64,000 nt of DNA from Halobaculum roseum (GTDB taxonomy: Archaea > Halobacteriota > Halobacteria > Halobacteriales > Haloferacaceae), in NCBI RefSeq assembly GCF_019880245.1, contig NZ_CP082286.1:2126521-2190520 (forward strand). The letters are read 5' to 3'. The translations under genes were made by a program, and so were the position numbers. The notes under the pieces are model-generated. The model was not told the origin of the DNA. It did no database searches and saw nothing but the letters and a program-made list of their open reading frames with translations. Positions 7,763 through 14,123 of this stretch are shown piece by piece; position 1 is the first letter of the stretch, and each line of letters opens with the position of its first letter.

Positions 7763-10303
7763 ATGGAACTGATCGTCACCGAGAAGGACAACGCCGCGCG
7801 GCGCCTCTCGGAGATCCTCTCGAACGGGGACTTCGACACGGAGCGGCGGGCCGGCGTCAACGTCTACCGCTGGGGTGGCACCCGCTGCATCGGGCTGTCG
7901 GGCCACGTCGTCGCGGTGGACTTCCCCCCGGAGTACGACGACTGGCGGGACGTGGAGCCGGTCGAACTCATCGACGCGCCCGTCCGAAAGCGCCCGACCC
8001 AGGAGGGGATCGTCCGCGCGCTGCGGCTGCTCTCGCGGGACGCCGACCGCGTCGTCATCGCGACCGACTACGACCGCGAGGGCGAGCTGATCGGCAAGGA
8101 GGCCTACGAGCTGATCCGCGAGGTGAACGAGGACGTGCCCGTCGACCGCGTGCGCTTCTCGTCGATCACGGAGAACGAGGTGCGCGGTGCGTTCGAGGAC
8201 CGCGACGAGATCGACTTCGACCTCGCGGCCGCGGGGGAGGCGCGCCAGATCATCGACCTGATCTGGGGGGCGTCGCTGACGCGGTTCCTCTCGCTGTCGG
8301 CCCGCCAACTCGGCGACGACTTCATCTCCGTCGGGCGGGTGCAGGGACCGACGCTGAAGCTCATCGTCGACCGCGAGCGCGAGATCGAGGCGTTCGACCC
8401 CGAGGACTACTGGGAGCTGTTCGCCGACCTCCTGAAGCGCGAGGGCGCGGAATCGGACCCCGACAAGGACGCCTTCGACGCGCAGTACTTCTACGAGGAC
8501 GACGACGGCACCGAGGCCGAGCGCGTCTGGGACGAGGCGACCGCCGAGGCGGTGTACGGCCGACTGCGCGAGGCCGAGGCGGCGACCGTCTCATCGGTCC
8601 GTCGCCGCCGGCGGACCGACGAGCCGCCCGCGCCGTTCAACACGACGCAGTTCATCCGCGCGGCCTCCTCGATCGGCTACTCCGCCCAGCGGGCGATGAG
8701 CATCGCCGAGGACCTGTACACGGCCGGGTTCATCACCTATCCGCGGACGGACAACACCGTCTACCCCGAGGACCTCGACGAGCGCGAGCTGCTGGAGGAG
8801 CTGTCGATGGGCCGCGAGTTCGGCGACGACGCCGAGTCGCTGCTGGAGTTGGACGACATCGAGCCGACCGAGGGCGACGAGGAGACGACCGACCACCCGC
8901 CGATCCACCCGACGGGCGAGCTGCCGGCGGCCTCGGAGCTCTCCGACGACGAGTGGGAGGTGTACGAGCTGGTCGTGCGCCGGTTCCTCGCGACCTGCGC
9001 CCCCGACGCCGAGTGGGAGCACCTCCGCGTCGTCACCGAGGTCGAGGAGGGCGACGACGCCGTGGGCATCGACGAGGGCCTCCTCAGGCTCAAGTCCAAC
9101 GGCAAGCGCCTCACCGAGGAGGGGTACCACGCGGTGTACCCGTACTTCTCGACCAACGAGAGCTACGTCCCCGACGTGACGGAGGGCGAGGCGCTGGGGA
9201 TCGTGGAGACGGCGCTGGAGGCCAAGCAGACCCAGCCGCCGCGGCGGTACGGCCAGTCGCGGCTCATCGAGACGATGGAGGACATGGGGATCGGGACGAA
9301 GGCGACGCGCCACGACGTGATCCAGAAGCTGTACGACCGCGGCTACATCGAGAGCGACCCGCCGCGCCCGACCGGGCTCGCGAAGGCGGTCGTCGAGGCC
9401 AGCGAGGAGTTCGCCGACCGGATCGTGAGCGACGAGATGACCGCCCAACTGGAGGCGGACATGCAGGCCATCGCCTCGGGCGAGAAGGAGTTCGACGAGG
9501 TCGCCGACGAGTCCCGGGAGATGCTCTCGCGGGTGTTCGAGGAGCTGGTCGACTCGCGCGAGGAGGTCGGCGACCACCTCCAGAAGTCGCTGAAGGCCGA
9601 CAAACAGCTCGGGCCGTGTCCCGAGTGCGGCGACACGCTGCTCGTGCGCAAGTCGCGCGCCGGCTCGTACTTCGTCGGCTGCGACGGCTACCCCGAGTGC
9701 GAGTACACGCTGCCGCTGCCGTCGACGGGAAAGCCGCTCATCCTCGATGAGGTGTGCGACGACCACGGGCTGAACCACGTGAAGATGCTCGCCGGGCGCA
9801 AGACGTTCGTCCACGGCTGCCCGCAGTGTCAGGCCGACGAGGCCGACGAGGAGGAGGACGAGGTCATCGGCGAGTGCCCCGACTGCGGGGAGGAGCACGG
9901 CGGCGACCTCGCGATCAAGCGCCTTCGCTCGGGCTCGCGGCTGGTCGGCTGTACCCGGTACCCCGACTGCGACTACTCGCTGCCGCTGCCGCGCCGCGGG
10001 GAGATCGAGGTGACCGACGAGACCTGCGAGGAGCACGACCTCCCGCACCTCGTCGTCCACTCGGGCGACGAGCCCTGGGAGCTGGGCTGCCCGATCTGCA
10101 ACTACCGAGAGTACCAGTCGCGGCAGGCGGGCTCGGAACTGGAGACGATCGACGGGATCGGCGAGAAGACCGCAGAGAAGCTGAAGGACGCCGGCGTGAA
10201 CGACGTGTCCTCGCTCAAGGAGATGGAGCCGGACGCGCTCGCCGAGCAGGTCGACGGGATCGGCCCGGACACCGTGCGCGACTGGCAGGCGAAAGCCGAT
10301 TGA
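7763..10303 (+). CDS. topA: DNA topoisomerase I (type IA)
   Basis: An 846-residue type IA topoisomerase, which relaxes negatively supercoiled DNA by single-strand passage through a 5'-phosphotyrosine link. The Toprim domain starts at residue 1 (LIVTEKDNAARRL) and contains the acidic TDYDREGE motif. The catalytic tyrosine is Y326 in FITYPRTDN. Two four-Cys zinc-ribbon repeats follow at about residues 617-650 and 705-745, each ending in the same YTLPLP/YSLPLP pattern. A C-terminal helix-hairpin-helix DNA-binding domain (GIGEKTAEKLKDAGV, GIGPDTV) fills about residues 795-846. Length and architecture match haloarchaeal enzymes. Confidence 0.96.
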   Translation: MELIVTEKDNAARRLSEILSNGDFDTERRAGVNVYRWGGTRCIGLSGHVVAVDFPPEYDDWRDVEPVELIDAPVRKRPTQEGIVRALRLLSRDADRVVIATDYDREGELIGKEAYELIREVNEDVPVDRVRFSSITENEVRGAFEDRDEIDFDLAAAGEARQIIDLIWGASLTRFLSLSARQLGDDFISVGRVQGPTLKLIVDREREIEAFDPEDYWELFADLLKREGAESDPDKDAFDAQYFYEDDDGTEAERVWDEATAEAVYGRLREAEAATVSSVRRRRRTDEPPAPFNTTQFIRAASSIGYSAQRAMSIAEDLYTAGFITYPRTDNTVYPEDLDERELLEELSMGREFGDDAESLLELDDIEPTEGDEETTDHPPIHPTGELPAASELSDDEWEVYELVVRRFLATCAPDAEWEHLRVVTEVEEGDDAVGIDEGLLRLKSNGKRLTEEGYHAVYPYFSTNESYVPDVTEGEALGIVETALEAKQTQPPRRYGQSRLIETMEDMGIGTKATRHDVIQKLYDRGYIESDPPRPTGLAKAVVEASEEFADRIVSDEMTAQLEADMQAIASGEKEFDEVADESREMLSRVFEELVDSREEVGDHLQKSLKADKQLGPCPECGDTLLVRKSRAGSYFVGCDGYPECEYTLPLPSTGKPLILDEVCDDHGLNHVKMLAGRKTFVHGCPQCQADEADEEEDEVIGECPDCGEEHGGDLAIKRLRSGSRLVGCTRYPDCDYSLPLPRRGEIEVTDETCEEHDLPHLVVHSGDEPWELGCPICNYREYQSRQAGSELETIDGIGEKTAEKLKDAGVNDVSSLKEMEPDALAEQVDGIGPDTVRDWQAKAD

Positions 10304-10341
10304 ATTCGATATCCGTTCCACGGCCCCCCGTCGAAGACGCT

Positions 10342-10509
10342 ATGCGGATCCGCGACGACGCCGGAGCGGTGAACACTGACCGCAACCCCGACGACGCGAC
10401 GTTCGTCGACGATCTTCCGGCGAACGCCCGCGAGGAACTCGTTCGGTACGTCGCTCGAACGAACCGTGAGCGGAACCGAGCGATCTACGACGCGTTGGCA
10501 GACGAGTAG
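10342..10509 (+). CDS. Small uncharacterised protein (55 aa)
   Basis: A 55-residue acidic protein starting MRIRDDAG and ending YDALADE, 38 bases after topA on the same strand. The second half (residues ~28-55) looks like one amphipathic helix pair: ARE-ELVRYVARTNRERNRAIYDAL. No Cys and no membrane segment. I do not recognise a family. Codon use is typical for the genome, which supports translation, and co-transcription with topA is plausible. Confidence 0.55.
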   Translation: MRIRDDAGAVNTDRNPDDATFVDDLPANAREELVRYVARTNRERNRAIYDALADE

Positions 10510-10636
10510 CCCGTGCCCTCGCGACCTCCCCGCAGGCGCCCGTTTTCTGTCGGTTGGTCGTCGGTCGTTTCGCTCCCCTCGCCTCAACGGGATCACCCGC
10601 GCCCGCATCCTGGCGTCACCCCGACCAGTCAGTACC

Positions 10637-10663
10637 TTTATTTATAACTGAACGAGTGTTCAG
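10637..10663 (+). promoter_or_regulatory. TATA box followed directly by a palindromic operator
   Basis: TTTATTTATAA (10637-10647) is a strong archaeal TATA box about 25 bases before the GTG at 10666. It abuts CTGAAC-GAGT-GTTCAG (10648-10663), a perfect 6-bp inverted repeat with a 4-bp spacer lying on the transcription start region. A repressor bound here, most likely of TetR type by palindrome shape, would block initiation. No regulator gene is adjacent, so the regulator is probably encoded elsewhere. Confidence 0.6.
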
Positions 10664-10665
10664 CT

Positions 10666-11490
10666 GTGGCCCTCCAGACTGCCCTCCAGCGGACGCCGTC
10701 GACGCTCGTCGACAATCCCGTCCTGTTCGTTCCCGTGCTCGCGTTGACTCTCGTGCAGGTACCGCAGTTGCTCCTGCAGTCGAGCGCGCCGCTGATCGCG
10801 AGCCTCGTCTCGCTCGCGGCCTCGGCGCTGTACCTCGTCGCGGTGCCGTTCTTCCAGGCGGGGATCATCGGCATGGCCGACGAGGCGCTCGACGGGCGGA
10901 CGTCGCTGTCGACGTTCGTCGCCGCCGGCAAGGAGCACTTCGTCTCCGTGTTCGTGGTGTATCTGATCCTGCTGGTGGTGAACGTCGCGCTCGGGATGAT
11001 CGCGTTCGTCGCCGGCATCGTCGGCGTGGTGAGTCTCCTCGGCTCGCTGCCCACGGGCGCGCCCGACCCCGGTGGGGTGAACGTCGCGCTGTTGGCCGCC
11101 GTCGCCGTCGTGGTGCTCGCGGTGATGCTCGCGTACCTCGTCGTCGCGTTCCTGATCCAGTTCTACGGGCAGGCGATCGTGATCGACGGCTACGACGCGA
11201 TCGAGTCGATCACACACAGCGCCGGCGTCGTCCGCCGCAACGTCGTGAGCGTGCTCGGCTACTCCGTCCTCGTCGGCGTGCTCGCTGGCGGGTTCGGGCT
11301 GGTCATCGGCCTCGGGTCCGCGCTGGCGGCGCCGCAGTTCGGCGCGGGCGCGCCAGTCGACCCGTTCGTCGTCTCCATGCCGTCGCTGGGGGCGGTCGCG
11401 ATCTCCGCGGTGACGGTCGTGCTCGGGACGCTGTTCGGCGGCTTCTTCGGGACGCTGTCGGTTGCGTACTATCGGGAGCTGACGGCGTAG
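10666..11490 (+). CDS. Multi-pass membrane protein, DUF7847-like
   Basis: A 274-residue integral membrane protein with about six hydrophobic segments. These start with a re-entrant-looking N-terminal stretch and include LIASLVSLAASALYLVAVPF, a VFVVYLILLVVNVALG segment, and a last pair near residues 195-265. The layout resembles the haloarchaeal DUF7847/glycerophosphoryl-diesterase membrane-domain-like proteins. The start is a GTG at 10666, favoured by the TATA box about 25 bases upstream. The palindrome on the promoter suggests repression by a small-molecule-responsive regulator. Function unknown. Confidence 0.7.
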   Translation: MALQTALQRTPSTLVDNPVLFVPVLALTLVQVPQLLLQSSAPLIASLVSLAASALYLVAVPFFQAGIIGMADEALDGRTSLSTFVAAGKEHFVSVFVVYLILLVVNVALGMIAFVAGIVGVVSLLGSLPTGAPDPGGVNVALLAAVAVVVLAVMLAYLVVAFLIQFYGQAIVIDGYDAIESITHSAGVVRRNVVSVLGYSVLVGVLAGGFGLVIGLGSALAAPQFGAGAPVDPFVVSMPSLGAVAISAVTVVLGTLFGGFFGTLSVAYYRELTA

Positions 11491-11514
11491 GCGCGGCCGA
11501 ACCTACTGAACTGA

Positions 11515-11831
11515 CTTGGCCGTCGCCGTTGCGACGCTCGTATCCCTCGGCGAACGTGCGCCATCAGTCCTCGGCGTACTCCACGGCGTCCCAGAAGTCG
11601 AGATCGAGCGTCTCCTTGGGTCGTCCGCGCCGATACAGCCGGTCGATGTGAACGTACCCTGAGCGGTGTCGATCCGCGCGATCTGCACTTCCTCCTCGGT
11701 CGTCGGATCGTTGTAGTGGACGACGACCGCGAACTCCTCGGGTCGTCGAACCCGGGTCGGGCGCGGGCGCTCAGGAAGTACTCGTGGTCGGCGTACCGGC
11801 CGAGCCGGTACTCGAACGTCGACTCGCCCAT
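11515..11831 (-). pseudogene. Decayed partner gene of an HTH regulator (two frameshifts and a stop)
   Basis: Read from ATG at 11831, the frame gives MGESTFEYRLGRYADHEYFL..., loses one base near 11744, and continues in another frame as EEFAVVVHYNDPTTEEEV. It loses a further base near 11662 and continues as YVHIDRLYRRGRPKETLDLD. A TGA at 11564-11566 interrupts the end, after which the frame reads WRTFAEGYERRNG. Joined, this is one ~100-residue beta-rich protein resembling small haloarchaeal partners (DUF7718- or TumE-like) of HTH regulators. Two closely spaced deletions plus a stop argue for decay; assembly errors are the alternative. Confidence 0.6.
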
Positions 11832-11858
11832 TCAGGCGACGGGCTCGACGAACACGCG
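11832..11858 (-). pseudogene. Residual 3' end of a second HTH regulator gene
   Basis: This stretch encodes RVFVEPVA followed by a stop, identical in protein to the last eight residues of the intact regulator ending at 11980 and nearly identical in DNA. It directly abuts the ATG of the broken gene at 11831. It therefore looks like the tail of a lost paralogue that once preceded that gene. Confidence 0.6.
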
Positions 11859-11953
11859 CCACCTTTTTCATCGTCGGGTCGCGCTTCGCGCGACCACTCC
11901 TCGAAAAATGTGGATCAAAAAAGGGCCGCTCGCTCACTCCGTTCGCTCCCGGA
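11859..11953 (-). repeat. ~95-bp hairpin repeat, copy A
   Basis: It begins (plus strand) CCACCTTTTTCATCGTCG and ends with CGGA at 11953. It contains a perfect hairpin GGTCGCGC(11877-11884)-TTC-GCGCGACC(11888-11895), then CTCGAAAAATGTGGATCAAA and a GCTCGCTCAC..GTTCGCTC tail. Copy B at 14023-14115 matches almost base for base, differing by about 2 single-base length changes and a few substitutions. It separates the intact HTH gene from the remnant HTH tail. Confidence 0.85.
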
Positions 11954-11979
11954 CAGCGACAGATCCTCCACGATACCGC

Positions 11980-12300
11980 TCACGCGACCGGCTCGACGAA
12001 CACCCGCTCGTGTTTCAGCCGCGGAGCCTTCCGTCCGCCGGATTCCTCGTACTCGACGACACCATACTCGAACAGCACGTCGAGATCGCGGTGCACCGCA
12101 GCAACGTCGCGGTCGACCGCGCCCGCGAGCGCCGTGATCGACTCGGGCGTCTCGGTCCGGATCGCGTCGATCAGTTCCTCGCGACGCTCGGTGAGGACGG
12201 TCGCCGCCGCCTCGCGGTCGAGGATCAGGAAGTCGTCGTAGCCGGCGCTCGCGAGCCGTCGGGCGAACTCGGCTTTGCTCTCGCGGGTGTCGACGGCCAT
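11980..12300 (-). CDS. HTH DNA-binding protein (HVO_A0114-like, MarR/ArsR-type winged helix)
   Basis: A 106-residue winged-helix protein. The HTH lies around residues 40-90 (LIDAIRTETPESITALAGAV, then DVAAVHRDLDVLFEYGVVEY), followed by the wing ESGGRKAPRLKHERVFVEPVA. This matches haloarchaeal HVO_A0114-type putative DNA-binding proteins, often encoded just upstream of a small toxin-like partner. Here the expected partner is separated by a hairpin repeat and is broken. A TATA-like AGATTTTTG lies upstream of the ATG at 12300. Likely an autoregulatory antitoxin-type repressor; this role is inferred. Confidence 0.72.
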   Translation of the reverse strand: MAVDTRESKAEFARRLASAGYDDFLILDREAAATVLTERREELIDAIRTETPESITALAGAVDRDVAAVHRDLDVLFEYGVVEYEESGGRKAPRLKHERVFVEPVA

Positions 12301-12430
12301 GCTCGTGTTTTGATGTGAGCGGTCAAAAATCTGTGCGTCACGTACACATCACGAGAACGATTGTTGTCGGCGAAGTTATTACCCCGTCTCGGTGGGGTCT
12401 TCCACGGTACAACCGTATTCCCGAGGGTGT

Positions 12431-12667
12431 TCACTCGGGACTGTTCTCTTCTGCGAACGCACGAACGCGCTTCTCGTGTTCGACCGACAGCCCGGTCTCC
12501 CGTGCACTACGGAGCTGCTCGTTCACGACTGCGTTCTGCTGGGGGCCCCATTCCTCGGGCGGATGTGTCCGGATGTACTCGACCCACCGCTTGATGCCCT
12601 CGAGACGGGCTTGCTGATTCCGTGCATGCTTCTCGGCAAGCCGCTCAGATCGATTTGAGTCGCTCAT
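12431..12667 (-). CDS. Small helical partner protein of the nucleotidyltransferase (78 aa)
   Basis: A 78-residue, mostly helical, charged protein (MSDSNRSERLAEKHARNQQ at the start, GPQQNAVVNEQLRSARETGL in the middle). Its start overlaps the end of the upstream nucleotidyltransferase gene by 23 bases, so the two are translated as a unit. The segment with HPPEEWGPQQNAVVNEQL looks like the shared region of short haloarchaeal partners of MNT-type genes, but I cannot name a family. It may be the antitoxin or a cofactor of a two-gene system. Confidence 0.65.
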   Translation of the reverse strand: MSDSNRSERLAEKHARNQQARLEGIKRWVEYIRTHPPEEWGPQQNAVVNEQLRSARETGLSVEHEKRVRAFAEENSPE

Positions 12668-13247
12668 AGCTGTCCTCGACTCCGAGTCGTCCGACCCATT
12701 CTTCGAGCCGGTCGATCCTAAGTGTTTCCTCGAAGAGCAAGTACAGGTGAGCTGCGTCCTCTAAGTCCTTCTCGGCGGCCAAGTAGAGCTTGTACGCGAT
12801 CTGCAGCTCGAGCGGTCCGATCGGCAGTTCACGCCCCCCGACTCGAGCACTGATGGAATTCGATAGCGACGCGCGGTCGAACTCGTCGGTCGGGAACTTC
12901 ACCTCCAGGTGGGGGGTAGTTTGATCTTCTGGGGCGACCCAGATATTCGTCCCCGCCGAGAGGTTGCCATACATCTCTTCGAGTGGCATCGCCGGCCCCC
13001 AGAAGCCGGCTTCCTCGAGTTCGTCGACGAGAGCGTCCACCTCCGGAGCCGACAGCTCCTCGATCAGGACGTCGACGTCGTCAGTCGCTCGCGCACGACC
13101 GGTGAGAATGGCGAGGTAGCCCGCGATGAACGCATGATCGACATCGCACCGTGCGGCGACAGCCGAGAACTCGAGCGCCAACTCGTCGAGTTCGTTCGGC
13201 GGGCGCTCTACGACGAGTATGTCGCCCTCGATCGAAACGCCTGCCAT
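12645..13247 (-). CDS. Nucleotidyltransferase-fold protein (MNT/AbiEii-like)
   Basis: A 200-residue protein with the minimal nucleotidyltransferase signature at residues 40-60: FIAGYLAILTG, then RATDDVDVLIE with the metal-binding pair Asp57 and Asp59. The canonical Gly-Gly/Ser pair is Ala-Gly-Tyr here. A C-terminal helical part (about 125-200) with LEVKFPTDEFDRA and LQIAYKLYLAAEKDLEDAAHL fits DUF6036-like proteins. The KLYL..EKDLEDA pattern is shared with type IV toxin-like AbiEii proteins, which modify tRNA or other substrates with nucleotides. It is co-translated with a 78-residue partner. A toxin role is likely but not proven. Confidence 0.75.
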   Translation of the reverse strand: MAGVSIEGDILVVERPPNELDELALEFSAVAARCDVDHAFIAGYLAILTGRARATDDVDVLIEELSAPEVDALVDELEEAGFWGPAMPLEEMYGNLSAGTNIWVAPEDQTTPHLEVKFPTDEFDRASLSNSISARVGGRELPIGPLELQIAYKLYLAAEKDLEDAAHLYLLFEETLRIDRLEEWVGRLGVEDSYERLKSI

Positions 13248-13426
13248 TTCCCGGCTCTACTCGCCGGCCGGACATTAAGTGCACCCCTGGAACCCCGGGC
13301 GAGACGACTCCGAGGTCGGATCGGCCCTACCGGGTTCATCTTCGGGTGTCCTCGCTCGCTGTTCAAGGGCTGCACAAACCGTGGATCCGCGTTCGCGAGC
13401 GTCGACGGCTACGGTCACATGTTGAT

Positions 13427-13753
13427 TTAGGCGTAGTATACGCCCTCCCACTCGTCGTCGAGGTACTCCAGCGCAGTGTCGAGATCGCGGACGACGTCAC
13501 CGACGCGCTTCCCACGCTGGTCGATATACACGATCCCCTCGTGCGGAAGGCCGTCCCCCTCGACCAACGAGAGGAAGTCGTCGTCGAACGTGACGAGCGT
13601 CCAGTCTCGGTCGCGAGCGTACCTGAGCTGCTCCCTGTCCGTGTGGCCCGCAGTCTCCTCCTCGTGGGCGGTGTGGACAGTTCGACCACGCTGGCGGAGT
13701 CCGTCGGCCACCGGAGCCCAGATACTCTCGTCGAGATACAGCACCGGGCTCAC
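13427..13753 (-). CDS. DUF5615 family PIN-like toxin
   Basis: A 108-residue PIN-like RNase. LYLDESI (Asp8) at the N-terminus and TLVTFDDDFL near residue 55-64 supply the acidic metal-binding residues of the DUF5615 branch of PIN nucleases. Its ATG overlaps the end of the DUF433 antitoxin gene by four bases (ATGA at 13750-13753). The pair is a standard archaeal/cyanobacterial type II toxin-antitoxin module. Predicted to cleave RNA when the DUF433 partner is degraded. Confidence 0.88.
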   Translation of the reverse strand: MSPVLYLDESIWAPVADGLRQRGRTVHTAHEEETAGHTDREQLRYARDRDWTLVTFDDDFLSLVEGDGLPHEGIVYIDQRGKRVGDVVRDLDTALEYLDDEWEGVYYA

Positions 13754-13983
13754 GCGGAGGCCGACGACTCCGTCGCGGGACGAAGCTCCTCGATGTGCTC
13801 GTAGTAGTACGCGAGCGCGGTGTGCACGTCAACGAGGTCCAGCGGCGGGTACAACTGCGTGATCTCGTCGGGGTCGTACCCGCTGTGCTCGTAGGCGCTC
13901 GCGACGTCGACGACGCGAATGCCGGTTCCCTCGATGGTCGGCGAGCCGGCGCTGTGGTCGTCGTCGCGGACGATCTCGGTCAT
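13750..13983 (-). CDS. DUF433 family antitoxin
   Basis: A 77-residue DUF433 HTH antitoxin with the family core IEGTGIRVVDVASAYEHSG, then DEITQLYPPLDLVDVHTALAYYYEH. I chose the ATG at 13983 over one 12 codons upstream: an AT-rich TATA element (14007-14018) then lies about 27 bases before the start, and the leader residues of the longer form look random. It is the first gene of the TA operon, followed by the overlapping PIN-like toxin, and probably represses its own promoter. Confidence 0.88.
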   Translation of the reverse strand: MTEIVRDDDHSAGSPTIEGTGIRVVDVASAYEHSGYDPDEITQLYPPLDLVDVHTALAYYYEHIEELRPATESSASA

Positions 13984-14006
13984 CACTCGGTGGTTCGTCG
14001 GTATGG

Positions 14007-14018
14007 GGTATAAATTCA
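14007..14018 (-). promoter_or_regulatory. TATA box of the DUF433/DUF5615 module
   Basis: On the minus strand AATTTATACC lies ~27 bases before the ATG at 13983, the spacing of a haloarchaeal leaderless promoter. It sits directly next to the edge of hairpin repeat copy B. Confidence 0.55.
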
Positions 14019-14022
14019 AGTC

Positions 14023-14115
14023 CCACCTTTTTCATCGTCGGGTCGCGCTCCGCGCGACCCTCCTCGAAAAATGTGGATCAAAAAGGGCCGCTCGCTCACT
14101 TCGTTCGCTCGCGGA
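14023..14115 (-). repeat. ~93-bp hairpin repeat, copy B
   Basis: Second copy of the element at 11859-11953, in the same orientation. It keeps the CCACCTTTTTCATCGTCG end, the 8-bp stem GGTCGCGC/GCGCGACC with loop TCC instead of TTC, the AAAAATGTGGATCAAAAA block and the GCTCGCTCACTTCGTTCGCTC end. It ends eight bases before the stop codon of the type IIG gene. On the minus strand it lies between the end of that gene and the TA promoter. Confidence 0.85.
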
Positions 14116-14123
14116 ACAGTACC

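Noticed and set aside
13284-13426. Spacer between the nucleotidyltransferase and DUF5615 genes as an IS remnant
   Set aside because: No inverted ends, transposase-like residues or target duplication could be seen.
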